A stretch of 64,000 nt of DNA from Pseudomonas sp. CFBP13508 (GTDB lineage Bacteria > Pseudomonadota > Gammaproteobacteria > Pseudomonadales > Pseudomonadaceae), in contig NZ_QFZZ01000007.1 in assembly GCF_005233515.1 (NCBI RefSeq), forward strand, positions 186,001 to 250,000, in the 5' to 3' direction. Within the stretch, counting starts at the first letter, position 1. Every line of letters begins with the position of its first letter. The notes beneath the pieces are model-generated. The model was not told where the DNA came from. It worked only from the letters and a program-made list of their open reading frames with translations, and did no database searches. Below are positions 34,256 through 43,725 of this stretch, one piece after another. A program made the position numbers and the translations under genes.

Positions 34256-35797
34256 TTAAACAGGCTGCAACTTCTTCTCAAACACTGCTACCCCATCCAG
34301 ATCCCGCAACACCACACTCATCTCGCCGCTCTGCCCTTCGATATTCACCTCACCAAAAAACTGAAACCCGGCAAACGGCGAGGTGTTCTGTGCGGGCGGT
34401 GCTTTCTCGAACACCACCTCAGGCCCAAATGTCTTGTCCAGTGGATTCGGCCCGAAACTGCCGGCGTTCAACGGCCCGGCGACGAATTCCCAGAACGGTT
34501 CGAAATCCTGAAACGCGGCACGGTCCGGGTGGTAGTGATGCGCCGCGCAGTAGTGCACGTCCGCCGTCAGAAACACGAAATTGCGCACCTGCTGCGAGCG
34601 CAGAAAGCCGAGCAATTCGGCAATTTCCAGTTCGCGCCCCTGCGCCGGGCCGGGATCGCCGTTGGCCATGGCTTCCCAGCGTGCAACGCCCGGGCTGACC
34701 TCGCCGTCGGGGACGCCCAGGCCGATGGGCATGTCGGCGGCGATGACTTTCCACTGCGCCTTCGATGCCTGCAACTCACGCTTGAGCCAGTCCAGCTGCT
34801 CGCGGCCGAGAAACGGTTTTGCAGCGCCCAGGTTGGCATCGTTGGCTTCGCGATAGCTGCGCATATCCAGCACGAATACGTCGAGCATCGGCCCGTAACT
34901 GAGCTTGCGATAAATGCGCCCGCCGCCGTCCGCCGCTTGCAAACGCATCGGCGCATATTCCAGCCACGCCTGCCGCGCGCGGCCAACCAGCTTGTGGATA
35001 TCTTTCTCCTGATAGCGCTCATCCAGCTGCTTGCCCGGCGACCAGTTGTTGACCACTTCGTGGTCGTCCCACTGCCAGATCTGCGGCACTTCGGCGTTGA
35101 AGCGGCGGATGTTTTCGTCCATCAGGTTGTAGCGATAGTTGCCGCGATAATCGTCGAGGGTCTGCGCGACTTTGCTCTTGGCTTCGGTGGTGATATTGCG
35201 CCAGATGCGCCCGCTTTCGGTGGTCAGTTGCGCGGGCACCGGGCCGTCGGCGTAGATGGTGTCGCCGCTGTGGATAAAGAAGTCCGGCAGGCGCAGGCGC
35301 ATGGCTTCGTAGATGCGCATGCCGCCGATGTCCGGGTTGATCCCGAAGCCCTGGCCAACGGTGTCACCGCTCCAGACAAAACGGATGTCGCGTTTTGTCG
35401 TTGGCACGCTGCGCAGATGGCCGAACCACGGTTCGCTGGCGACGCCGCTCTGCGCATCTTCGAAGTGCACGCGATAGAAGATTGCCTGGTTGGCCGGCAG
35501 GCCGGCGAGTTCGACGCGGGCGGTGAAATCGCTGCGCGCATCGGCCAGTGGCGAGACGAATTTGCGCGGGTTGCCGAACAGGCTGCCGGTGTCCCACTCG
35601 ACCACCATGCGCGCCGGGCGATCGCTGCGGCTCCAGATCATCGCGCGATCGCCCAGCAGGTCGCCGGACTGCACGCCATCGGTGAGCTGCGGACGATCCT
35701 TGACCGAAGCAATCACCGCCGGCGCCAGCCCCGGCAGCAACAGCCCGGCGCCGACCGCTTGCATGACGCGACGCCGGCCGAGATTGAAGTCGCTCAT
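34256..35797 (-). CDS. phoD: Alkaline phosphatase D family protein (PhoD)
   Basis: A 513-aa Tat-exported metallophosphatase/phosphodiesterase. The Tat signal is in residues 5-30 (LGRRRVMQAVGAGLLLPGLA). The PhoD N-terminal domain is followed by the metallophosphatase domain with VWSGDTVGQGFG, FFIHSGDTIYADGP, WQWDDHEVVNNW and LTADVHYCAAHHYHP, which carry the expected metal-binding Asp, Asn and His residues. ATG 35797 follows GGGAGAA. Phosphate regulation is plausible, but I see no clear Pho box. Confidence 0.92.
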   Translation of the reverse strand: MSDFNLGRRRVMQAVGAGLLLPGLAPAVIASVKDRPQLTDGVQSGDLLGDRAMIWSRSDRPARMVVEWDTGSLFGNPRKFVSPLADARSDFTARVELAGLPANQAIFYRVHFEDAQSGVASEPWFGHLRSVPTTKRDIRFVWSGDTVGQGFGINPDIGGMRIYEAMRLRLPDFFIHSGDTIYADGPVPAQLTTESGRIWRNITTEAKSKVAQTLDDYRGNYRYNLMDENIRRFNAEVPQIWQWDDHEVVNNWSPGKQLDERYQEKDIHKLVGRARQAWLEYAPMRLQAADGGGRIYRKLSYGPMLDVFVLDMRSYREANDANLGAAKPFLGREQLDWLKRELQASKAQWKVIAADMPIGLGVPDGEVSPGVARWEAMANGDPGPAQGRELEIAELLGFLRSQQVRNFVFLTADVHYCAAHHYHPDRAAFQDFEPFWEFVAGPLNAGSFGPNPLDKTFGPEVVFEKAPPAQNTSPFAGFQFFGEVNIEGQSGEMSVVLRDLDGVAVFEKKLQPV

Positions 35798-35863
35798 GGT
35801 GTTCTCCCTGTAAAAGGGAAAACTTAAGCACGGGTGTATGAACCGGCTATGACAATGCAGACT

Positions 35864-35955
35864 CCTGTGGGAGCGAGCCTGCTCGCGAAGGCGTCCTGCC
35901 AGTTACCACATCTTCAGCTGGCACTCCGCTTTCGCGAGCAGGCTCGCTCCCACAG
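35864..35955. repeat. REP pair (REPIN-like)
   Basis: Inverted GTGGGAGCGAGCCTGCTCG cores between phoD and the end of fruA. Confidence 0.9.
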
Positions 35956-35972
35956 TGATTTGATGTTGTCGG

Positions 35973-37706
35973 TCAGGCCTTGGCGGGTTCCAGTGGTAGT
36001 TCGACAGCCTCAGGCCGTTTAAGCAGCGCATACACCACCGCCGTAACCAGGCTCCCCGCAACAATCGCCAGCAGATACAGCAGCGCGTGGTTGATCGCAT
36101 TGGGGATCGCCAGCACGAACAAGCCACCGTGCGGCGCCATCAGCTTGCAGCCGAAGTACATCGACAAGGCACCGGTCAGCGCGCCGCCGGCGATGCTCGC
36201 CGGAATCACCCGCAGCGGGTCTTTCGCAGCAAACGGAATCGCCCCTTCGGAGATAAAGCACAGGCCGAGCACGAAAGCCGCTTTGCCGGCCTCGCGTTCA
36301 GTCTGGGCGAACTTGCGCCGGGCAATGAAGGTGGCGATGCCCAGGCCAATCGGCGGCACCATGCCGGCGGCCATGGTCGCGGCCATCGGTGCGTAACTCT
36401 GCGAGGCCAGCAGCCCCACCGAAAACGCATAGGCAGCCTTGTTGATCGGCCCACCGAGGTCGACGCACATCATGCCGCCGAGCAACACGCCGAGCAGAAT
36501 CGCGTTGGTGGTGCCCATGCTGTCGAGGAACTGGGTGAGCGCCGCGAGCATGCCGGCGACCGGTTTGCCGACCACGTAAATCATCACCAGGCCGGTGACC
36601 AGACTGGCCAGTAACGGGATGATCAGAATCGGCTTCAGCGCTTCCAGGCTCTGCGGCAATTTCACATAGCGGGCGATGGCTTTGGCGGCGTAACCGGCCA
36701 TGAAACCGGCGATGATCCCGCCGATGAATCCGGCGCCCAGAGTGCCTGCGAGCAAGCCGCCGATCATCCCCGGCGCAAGGCCAGGGCGATCGGCAATCGA
36801 GTAGGCGATGTACCCGGCCAGCAGCGGCACCATCAGCTTGAACGCGGTTTCGCCGCCGATCTGCATCAACGCCGCCGCCAGCGTGCCTTCTTCCTTGTAA
36901 GCGGTGATGCCGAACACGAACGACAATGCGATCAGCAAACCACCCGCCACCACCATTGGCAGCATGTACGACACACCCGTGAGCAGGTGCTTGTAGACGC
37001 CGGTTTTCTCGGACTTGGCCGGGGCCTTGCCGTCGCTTGCCGCACTTTCGACAGCGCCTTCGGCCAAGGCTTTTTTCAAAGTCGCTTCAGACTGCTTCAG
37101 CGCAACGCCAGTGCCGCAGCGATAGATTTTCTTGCCGGCGAAACGCTCGGTGGCGACGTCGATATCCGCCGCCAGCAGCACCACGTCAGCCTCGGCGATG
37201 GCCGTTGCGCTGAGTGGGGTTTTCGCGCCGACCGAGCCTTGGGTTTCGACCTGCAATTCATAACCCAGACGCTTGGCCGTCTGCTGCAAAGCTTCGGCGG
37301 CCATGAAGGTGTGGGCGACGCCGGTCGGGCAGGCCGTGATGGCGACGATGCGTGGCGCACGTGGCGCATCAATAGCCGGTTCGACTGCGCTGGCGACGTA
37401 GACTTCGGCCTCTTCGGCACCGCGACGCAGCACCGCTTCGACATCCTGCAAGGCCTGCGCCGGGGCGATCTGGAACACGCGCTTGCCGACGAAGCGACTC
37501 ATGTCCACCGCGCCAGTGGTGACCAGCAACACCCACTCGGCGGCTTCGATGGTCGCCGCCGACAATTCGCGTTCCGGGTGCGCCGGATCGACCACTTCAA
37601 CGCTGGTGCTCCAGCCCTGACGCTGCGCCGCTGCATCGAGCAGACGCGCGCACAGCACACTGGTGACCATGCCGTTCGGGCAAGCCGTAACAATGGCTAA
37701 CTTCAT
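35973..37706 (-). CDS. fruA: Fructose PTS permease FruA (IIB'-IIB-IIC)
   Basis: A 577-aa membrane permease that imports fructose as fructose 1-phosphate. Duplicated IIB domains: about 1-100 (IVTACPNGMVTSVLCARLLD) and about 115-215, with phospho-Cys in ITACPTGVAHTFMAAEALQQ. The IIC domain (about 235-577) has about nine hydrophobic segments and DLGGPINKAAYAFSVG. ATG 37706 follows AGAGGG. Last gene of fruBKA. Confidence 0.95.
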   Translation of the reverse strand: MKLAIVTACPNGMVTSVLCARLLDAAAQRQGWSTSVEVVDPAHPERELSAATIEAAEWVLLVTTGAVDMSRFVGKRVFQIAPAQALQDVEAVLRRGAEEAEVYVASAVEPAIDAPRAPRIVAITACPTGVAHTFMAAEALQQTAKRLGYELQVETQGSVGAKTPLSATAIAEADVVLLAADIDVATERFAGKKIYRCGTGVALKQSEATLKKALAEGAVESAASDGKAPAKSEKTGVYKHLLTGVSYMLPMVVAGGLLIALSFVFGITAYKEEGTLAAALMQIGGETAFKLMVPLLAGYIAYSIADRPGLAPGMIGGLLAGTLGAGFIGGIIAGFMAGYAAKAIARYVKLPQSLEALKPILIIPLLASLVTGLVMIYVVGKPVAGMLAALTQFLDSMGTTNAILLGVLLGGMMCVDLGGPINKAAYAFSVGLLASQSYAPMAATMAAGMVPPIGLGIATFIARRKFAQTEREAGKAAFVLGLCFISEGAIPFAAKDPLRVIPASIAGGALTGALSMYFGCKLMAPHGGLFVLAIPNAINHALLYLLAIVAGSLVTAVVYALLKRPEAVELPLEPAKA

Positions 37707-37717
37707 GACAAACCCTC

Positions 37718-38659
37718 TTATTGTTCTGTCAGGGGACGCACGCGCACGCCCTGTTCGAGCTGCGCCAGTTGCGCAGCGTCGTTGATGCCAAAACCGATCT
37801 GGGTCACCGCCATCGCCGCAATCGCGGTGGCGGTGCGCAGGGTTTGCTCGGGGGTGTCGGCGCTGAGCAGACCGTGGAGCATGCCGGCGAGCAAGGAATC
37901 GCCGGCACCGACCGTGCTGGCCACGCTGACCTTCGGCGGCGTGGCGTGCAGGGCCGAGCCGACGCTGAACCAGTTGACCCCGTCGGCACCGTGGGAAATC
38001 ACCACGTGCTCGATGCCTTGGCCGTGCAAGCGTGCAGCGGCTTGTGCTTCGGCGATTGGCGAGACCACTTCGCAACCTAATGCATCGGCGAGTTCCTCGG
38101 TGTTCGGCTTGATCAACCAGGGGCTGGCCAGCAACGCCGCGCGCAAGGCCTCACCACTGGAGTCGAGGGCGACTTTCAAGCCGAGCGCGTTCAACCGTTC
38201 AATCAGCTCGCGCAGCCACTGCGCCGTGACGCCGCGCGGCAGACTGCCGGCGACCACCACCGCATCGTGCCCCGGTGCGATCTGCTGCAAGCGATCAAGC
38301 AAGGCTTGCTGCGCCGCTGCATCGACCATTGGCCCCGGACCGTTGATGTCGGTGATGCGCCCGTCCTGTTCGGCGACTTTGATGTTGCTGCGCGTCTCGC
38401 CCGGCACGCGGATGAACGCGTCGACGAAACCGCGCTTGGCGAACAGGGTTTCGAACGCTTGCTGATTGTCTTCGCCGAGAAAGCCGCTGACGGTGACCTG
38501 ATGGCCGAGATCCGCCAGCACCTGGGCGACATTGACGCCTTTGCCCGCAGCGTGGGTGTGCATTTCCTCGCTGCGATTGACCTGACCGGCATCCAGCCGC
38601 GACAGCTCGACAGTGAGGTCGAGTGCCGGGTTGAGGGTCAGTGTGAGAATCTTGGCCAT
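37718..38659 (-). CDS. fruK: 1-Phosphofructokinase FruK
   Basis: A 313-aa PfkB-family kinase converting fructose 1-phosphate to fructose 1,6-bisphosphate. N-terminal TLTLNPALDLTVELSRLDAG, substrate site AAGKGVNVAQVLADLGH, and the C-terminal catalytic signature STVGAGDSLLAGMLHGLLS with the base Asp. Its ATG overlaps the fruB stop by 1 bp; fruA follows 11 bp later. Confidence 0.96.
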   Translation of the reverse strand: MAKILTLTLNPALDLTVELSRLDAGQVNRSEEMHTHAAGKGVNVAQVLADLGHQVTVSGFLGEDNQQAFETLFAKRGFVDAFIRVPGETRSNIKVAEQDGRITDINGPGPMVDAAAQQALLDRLQQIAPGHDAVVVAGSLPRGVTAQWLRELIERLNALGLKVALDSSGEALRAALLASPWLIKPNTEELADALGCEVVSPIAEAQAAARLHGQGIEHVVISHGADGVNWFSVGSALHATPPKVSVASTVGAGDSLLAGMLHGLLSADTPEQTLRTATAIAAMAVTQIGFGINDAAQLAQLEQGVRVRPLTEQ

Positions 38660-41520
38660 TACAGGGCCTCCACTAATGCGCGCACTTCATTCGCGCTGCC
38701 CACGGCCAGGGCCTGTTGAGCGAGGGTTTGCGCCTGGGGCAGGCTGAGTTCACGGATGCGCGCCTTGACTTCGGCAATGCTGCGCCCGGACACGCTGAGC
38801 TCGTCGACACCGAGGCCGACCAGCACCGGCACCGCCAGCGGATCAGCCGCCAGTTCGCCGCAGACACCCACCCATTTGCCATGGGCATGGGCCGCGCGCA
38901 CGGTGATGTCGATCAGTTGCAGCACTGCCGGGTGCAAGCCATCCGCTTGTGCAGACAGCGTCGGATGACCACGGTCGATGGCCAGGGTGTATTGGGTCAG
39001 GTCGTTGGTGCCGACGCTGAAGAAGTCGACTTCCTTGGCCAGAACCGGCGCGAGTAGTGCGGCGGATGGCACCTCGATCATGATCCCCAATTGCAGGTCG
39101 GCGACTGGAATTTCCAGACGCAGGCGTTCGGTCATGTCGCGGGCCTGGCGCCACTCTTCGACGCTGCCGACCATTGGGAACATGATCCGCAGCGGACGGT
39201 TGTCGGCCGAGCGCAGCAAGGCGCGCAGTTGCGCTTCCATGATCTGCGGCCGCTGCAGGGTCAGGCGAATACCGCGCACGCCGAGGAACGGATTTTCTTC
39301 CTTGCCGATCGGCCAGTACGGCAGCGGTTTGTCGCCGCCGACGTCGAGCGTGCGCACCACCAGCGGCCGCCCGGCCAGACCATCGAGGACGCGACGGTAT
39401 TCGGCTTCCTGGGTCGCCTCATCCGGCGCCTGTGGGTGGGCCATGAAAATCAGTTCGGTGCGCAGCAGACCAATGCCTTCGGCGCCCTGCTCCACCGCGC
39501 TGGTCACCCCTGCGCTTTCGCCGATGTTGGCGAACACTTCAACGGCGTGACCGTCAGTGGTGTGCGCCGGTTGATGGCGTTGTTCGGCGGCGATCTTCAG
39601 GCGTTGCTCGCGGGTGTCGCGCTCTTCAGCGGCACGCTTGAGGGTCGCGGCATCGGCGTCGACATGCAGACGGCCACGCTGACCGTCGAGCAACAGCGGC
39701 GTGCCGGGCTCGAGCAACAGCACCGCTGCACCCGCGCCGACCAGTGCTGGAATACCGAGCGCGCGGGCGACGATGGCGCTGTGCGCGGTAGCGCCGCCGC
39801 GCGCGGTGAGAATCCCCGCCACTCGCGCAGGGTCCAGGCGCGCGACGTCGGACGGGCCAACTTCGTCCATCACCAGAATGTACGGTTGCTCGGGTTCATT
39901 CGCGGTCTGCACGCCACACAATTGCGCCAGCACGCGACGACCGATGTCACGCAGATCGGCGGCACGCTCGGCGAGCAAAGCGTCCTGCAGCGATTCCTGC
40001 TGTTTGGCGGCGGCTTCGATCACTGCCATCCACGCCGCTTCGGCGCTTTCACCTTGCTTGAGGCGGGTGTCGACTTCGTCGGTCAGATCCGGGTCGTCGA
40101 GCATTTCCTGGTGAGTGATGAAAATCTCGCGAATCGCCTTGGCCTTGCTGCGTTCGATCAAGCCTTGGATGTCGCGGCGCACGTCGCTCAGCGCTTGCTT
40201 GAGGCGCTCGCGCTCGATCGCGGCAGATTCGCCGCGCAACGGGTAATCGATGGCTTGCAGCACCTGAATGTGCGCAGGACCGATGGCGATGCCCGGTGCG
40301 GCAGGAATCGCCTGCAACAGGCTGCCGGAGGCCGGCGCGATCAATACTTCGGCGATGTCGGCGATCACTTCGCGCTGCTGACTCACGGCCGGCAGCGGCT
40401 CGACTTCCTCACCGAGGCCTTCTTCAATCGCCGCGAGCAGGGCCGGCAAGGCATCGGCGGCGATGCTCGGCTCGGCGATCAGCTCCAGCACCTGACCGCG
40501 GCGGGCGCCGAGACTGAGCAGTTTGCTCAGGCTCTTCACCGACACGGCGCTGTCCTGGCTGTCGACGATGCGCACGCGGATTTCGCCATCAAAACTCTTC
40601 GCCAGTTGCGCAAGAATCTTCGCTGGTCGTGCGTGCAAACCATGGGCATTGGCCAGGGCAATACGTGCACTCGGCCAGTCGGCCGGCAGTTCACCGCCGA
40701 GCACTTCGAGAACTTTGCGGCTGCTGGTGGCGCGGCCCAGTTCGTGGCCGCGACCTTCGATCAGCAACGCGCACAAACGCTCGAGCAGCGCCTGATGCGC
40801 TTCGCCCAGGCTTGCAAGGCAGAACAGTCCGCTGAGCGGCTGGCCGAGGTAGCGCATCGGTTTGTCCGGGGTGACGAACGCCAGCCCCGGACGCTTCACG
40901 GTCTGCTCGCTGTGCAGCCACCACAGGCCATCGCCCAGTGGCAGCGCTTCGACTTGCTGCAACACGCCGGCAAAGCCGTTGCTCACACAATCGGCCTGAC
41001 GCAGCAGACGTGCGCCGCGCCAGACCAGTTCTTCGAAATCGTCGGCCGACACGCCGAGGCCGATCATCTGCGCATCCAGCGCCAGTTCCTGCGGCGCGCC
41101 TTGCAACAGTTTAAGCAGCGCTTCGGGGGAGCTGGCGCGACGCAAGGCCTGGCCCAGATCGGTCTCGCCGAGGGCGCGGGTCAGCAGTTGCAGCAGGCGC
41201 AGGTGTTCGTCGGATTTCGCCGCGATGCCGATCGCCAGATAGACGATCTGGCCATCGCCCCAGTCGACGCCGTCGGGAAACTGCATCAGGCGCACGCCGG
41301 TGGCGAATACCTGATCGCGGGTTTCCGGCGTACCGTGGGGAATGGCGATGCCTTGACCAAGAAAGGTCGAGCCCTGGGCTTCCCGGGCCTGCAGGCCGGC
41401 GAGGTAGCCGTCGGCAACCAGACCGTCGGCGACCAGATGACTGGCCAGCAATTGCAGGGCAGCGGGTTTATCCACGGCCGACTGGCCCATGGATATCTGC
41501 TCTATAGTGAGCTCGAGCAT
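38659..41520 (-). CDS. fruB: Multiphosphoryl transfer protein FruB (EIIA-HPr-EI fusion)
   Basis: A 953-aa cytosolic phosphotransfer chain for fructose. EIIA-Fru (about 1-150) has its His in GIAIPHGTPETRD; HPr (about 285-370) has its His in ANAHGLHARPAKILAQ; Enzyme I (about 415-953) has its His in GGATAHSAIVARALGIP, with LLRTELIFM and FLGVRGIRLTL. ATG 41520 follows AAAGGAG and gives the normal N-terminus MLELTIEQIS. First gene of fruBKA, transcribed away from fruR across a Cra-type operator. Confidence 0.96.
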   Translation of the reverse strand: MLELTIEQISMGQSAVDKPAALQLLASHLVADGLVADGYLAGLQAREAQGSTFLGQGIAIPHGTPETRDQVFATGVRLMQFPDGVDWGDGQIVYLAIGIAAKSDEHLRLLQLLTRALGETDLGQALRRASSPEALLKLLQGAPQELALDAQMIGLGVSADDFEELVWRGARLLRQADCVSNGFAGVLQQVEALPLGDGLWWLHSEQTVKRPGLAFVTPDKPMRYLGQPLSGLFCLASLGEAHQALLERLCALLIEGRGHELGRATSSRKVLEVLGGELPADWPSARIALANAHGLHARPAKILAQLAKSFDGEIRVRIVDSQDSAVSVKSLSKLLSLGARRGQVLELIAEPSIAADALPALLAAIEEGLGEEVEPLPAVSQQREVIADIAEVLIAPASGSLLQAIPAAPGIAIGPAHIQVLQAIDYPLRGESAAIERERLKQALSDVRRDIQGLIERSKAKAIREIFITHQEMLDDPDLTDEVDTRLKQGESAEAAWMAVIEAAAKQQESLQDALLAERAADLRDIGRRVLAQLCGVQTANEPEQPYILVMDEVGPSDVARLDPARVAGILTARGGATAHSAIVARALGIPALVGAGAAVLLLEPGTPLLLDGQRGRLHVDADAATLKRAAEERDTREQRLKIAAEQRHQPAHTTDGHAVEVFANIGESAGVTSAVEQGAEGIGLLRTELIFMAHPQAPDEATQEAEYRRVLDGLAGRPLVVRTLDVGGDKPLPYWPIGKEENPFLGVRGIRLTLQRPQIMEAQLRALLRSADNRPLRIMFPMVGSVEEWRQARDMTERLRLEIPVADLQLGIMIEVPSAALLAPVLAKEVDFFSVGTNDLTQYTLAIDRGHPTLSAQADGLHPAVLQLIDITVRAAHAHGKWVGVCGELAADPLAVPVLVGLGVDELSVSGRSIAEVKARIRELSLPQAQTLAQQALAVGSANEVRALVEAL

Positions 41521-41825
41521 GCGATCTCCTTTTTGGCGCAGTTCAACGCCAGGTATTGTTTTGAATGGTTCACAGCTTAGGCGCTCTGCCGCGCTTTTCA
41601 GCGGCAGTTTTGGCGGTTTCACGGCAGGACCGGCCAAAGGCGTCTAAAACGTAGAAAATACGCTTGCTGAAACGTTTAATCTAGATTGATCGGCACGTTA
41701 CTCGATAATGTCTCATCCTTGAAGTCCAACTTGTCGGAAGCGCGTAGACAATAAGTCGGCTGCCCTTATCGGGTAGGATTGGCGAAAATGTCGCGGCATG
41801 CTCGAAAAAACAAGGAAATACCGGG
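41521..41825. other. fruB-fruR divergent intergenic region
   Basis: About 305 bp with no gene. It holds the Cra-type operator at 41668-41679 and must carry promoters for both fruBKA and fruR. I see no other strong element. Confidence 0.6.
41668..41679. promoter_or_regulatory. FruR/Cra operator
   Basis: Read on the minus strand this is TTAAACGTTTCA, identical to the Cra operator reported upstream of fruB in P. putida (recalled from the literature). It lies 148 bp upstream of fruB and 147 bp upstream of fruR. Confidence 0.8.
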
Positions 41826-42821
41826 TTGAAACTCAGTGATATCGCGCGGTTGGCCGGCGTCTCCGTCACCACCGCCAGCTACGTCATCAACGGCAAGGCC
41901 GAACAGCAACGCATCAGCCACGCGACCGTCGAGCGCGTGCGCGCGGTGGTTGATCTGCATGGCTTCACGCCCAATCCGCAAGCGGCCGGCCTGCGCAGTC
42001 GGCACACGCGCACCCTGGGCTTTATCCTGCCGGATCTGGAAAACCCCAGTTACGCGCGGATCGCCAAGTTGCTCGAACAAGGCGCGCGGGCTCGCGGCTA
42101 TCAACTGCTGATCGCCAGTTCCGACGATGCGCCGGACAGCGAGCGCCAGTTGCTGCAACTGTTCCGCGCGCGTCGCTGCGATGCACTGATCGTTGCCAGT
42201 TGCCTGCCGGCCGGTGATGACAGCTATCGGCAGCTGCAGGCCAAGGGTCTGCCGATCATCGCCATCGACCGGGTCATGGAGCCGGAGCATTTCTGCTCGG
42301 TGATCAGCGACGACCGCGAGGCCAGCCTGCATCTGACCCAGAGCCTGCTCGATCCGCAGCCCAAGCAGATCGTGCTCCTCGGCGCCCGCCCGGAACTGAG
42401 CATCAGCCAGGAGCGTGCCGCCGGTTTCCGCGAGGCTCTCAAAGATTTCAAAGGCGAGGTGCTGGTCGAGCACGCCGAGTCGTTCAGCCGCGAGTGCGGC
42501 AAGCAATTGATGGAAGAACTCCTGCAGCGTCTGGGGCATTTGCCTGACGCACTGGTGACCACCTCCTATGTGCTGCTGCAAGGCGTGTTCGATGCCCTGC
42601 ATGATTTCCCGCTGAAATCACGGCCGCTGCGCCTCGGCACCTTCGGCGACACGCAGTTGCTGGATTTCCTGCCGCTGCCGGTCAACGCTATGTCCCAGCA
42701 ACACCAGTTGATCGCCGACAAGGCCCTGGAACTGGCGCTGGCCGCGGTCGAGCAGGATGACTACCAACCGGGCGTGCAAGCCATCGCGCGGACCTTCAAG
42801 CAGCGTATTCATCGGGACTGA
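41826..42821 (+). CDS. fruR: Fructose operon repressor FruR (Cra, LacI family)
   Basis: A 331-aa LacI-family regulator. The N-terminal helix-turn-helix is KLSDIARLAGVSVTTASYVI with NGKAEQQRIS; the hinge and periplasmic-binding-like effector domain follow (LGFILPDLENPSYARIAKLL, AIDRVMEPEHF). It is sensitive to fructose 1-phosphate by family. It begins with TTG at 41826, the only start giving the canonical N-terminus, preceded by AAGGA; the rare start may keep repressor levels low. Confidence 0.95.
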   Translation: MKLSDIARLAGVSVTTASYVINGKAEQQRISHATVERVRAVVDLHGFTPNPQAAGLRSRHTRTLGFILPDLENPSYARIAKLLEQGARARGYQLLIASSDDAPDSERQLLQLFRARRCDALIVASCLPAGDDSYRQLQAKGLPIIAIDRVMEPEHFCSVISDDREASLHLTQSLLDPQPKQIVLLGARPELSISQERAAGFREALKDFKGEVLVEHAESFSRECGKQLMEELLQRLGHLPDALVTTSYVLLQGVFDALHDFPLKSRPLRLGTFGDTQLLDFLPLPVNAMSQQHQLIADKALELALAAVEQDDYQPGVQAIARTFKQRIHRD

Positions 42822-42824
42822 AGC

Positions 42825-43601
42825 GTGGAGCTGATCGACAGTCACACCCACCTCGACTTCCCCGACTTCGACGCCGATCGCGCCGAGTTGCTGGCCGAAA
42901 GCCGCGCTCTCGGCGTGCGGCGCATCGTCGTGCTGGGCGTGCATCAGGGCAACTGGCAACGGGTGTGGGATCTGGTGCAGAGCGATGCCGAGCTGTACGC
43001 GGCGTTCGGATTGCACCCGGTGTTTCTCGATCAGCATCGGCCCGAGGATTTGCATGCGCTGGGGGACTGGCTGACGCGCTTGCGCGGACATCGTCAGCTG
43101 TGTGCGGTGGGCGAGATCGGTCTGGATTACTTCATCGAAACCCTCGATCGCGAACGGCAACAGGCATTGTTTGAAGCGCAGCTGCAACTGGCCGCGGATT
43201 TCGAGTTGCCGGCGCTGATCCACGTACGCCGCAGCCACGCAGCGGTGATCGCCACGCTCAAGCGCTTCAAGCTCAAACGCGCCGGCATCATCCACGCCTT
43301 CGCCGGCAGCCGCGAAGAAGCGCGGGAATACATCAAGCTTGGTTTCAAACTGGGCCTCGGCGGCGCACCGACCTGGCCGCAGGCATTGCGCATGCATCGG
43401 GTGCTGCCGGAACTGCCGCTGCAATCGGTAGTACTGGAAACCGACTCACCAGACATGGCCCCCGCCATGTTCCCCGGCCAGCGCAACAGCCCGGCGCATT
43501 TGCCGGCAATCTGTGCGGCGTTGGCCGAGCTGATAAATATCACGCCTGAACAACTGGCCAACGCCAGCACCGCCAACTGCTGCGAAGTCTTCGGCTGGTA
43601 A
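42825..43601 (+). CDS. TatD-family hydrolase
   Basis: A 258-aa metal-dependent TIM-barrel hydrolase (YjjV/TatD family, DNase or deacylase-type). Metal ligands: HTH in DSHTHLDFPDFD, Glu in AVGEIGLDYF, His in IHVRRSHAAV, His in GIIHAFAGSREEA, Asp in LETDSPDMAP. It starts with GTG at 42825, 3 bases after the fruR stop, so it is probably co-transcribed with fruR. Confidence 0.92.
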   Translation: MELIDSHTHLDFPDFDADRAELLAESRALGVRRIVVLGVHQGNWQRVWDLVQSDAELYAAFGLHPVFLDQHRPEDLHALGDWLTRLRGHRQLCAVGEIGLDYFIETLDRERQQALFEAQLQLAADFELPALIHVRRSHAAVIATLKRFKLKRAGIIHAFAGSREEAREYIKLGFKLGLGGAPTWPQALRMHRVLPELPLQSVVLETDSPDMAPAMFPGQRNSPAHLPAICAALAELINITPEQLANASTANCCEVFGW

Positions 43602-43612
43602 CACCGCCATCC

Positions 43613-43703
43613 CCTGTGGGAGCGAGCCTGCTCGCGAAAGCAATCTGTCAGTGACATCGTCAATGCCTGACCCACCGCCTTCGCGAGCAGGCTCGCTCCC
43701 ACA
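43613..43703. repeat. REP pair (REPIN-like)
   Basis: Inverted GTGGGAGCGAGCCTGCTCG cores between the converging tatD-type gene and the chemoreceptor gene. Confidence 0.9.
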
Positions 43704-43725
43704 TTTTTGATCCGGTTCCAGCCTT

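Noticed and set aside
39091..41580. 829-codon plus-strand frame across fruB
   Set aside because: Shadow of fruB; its translation has no domain-like segments and lacks a plausible ribosome-binding site.
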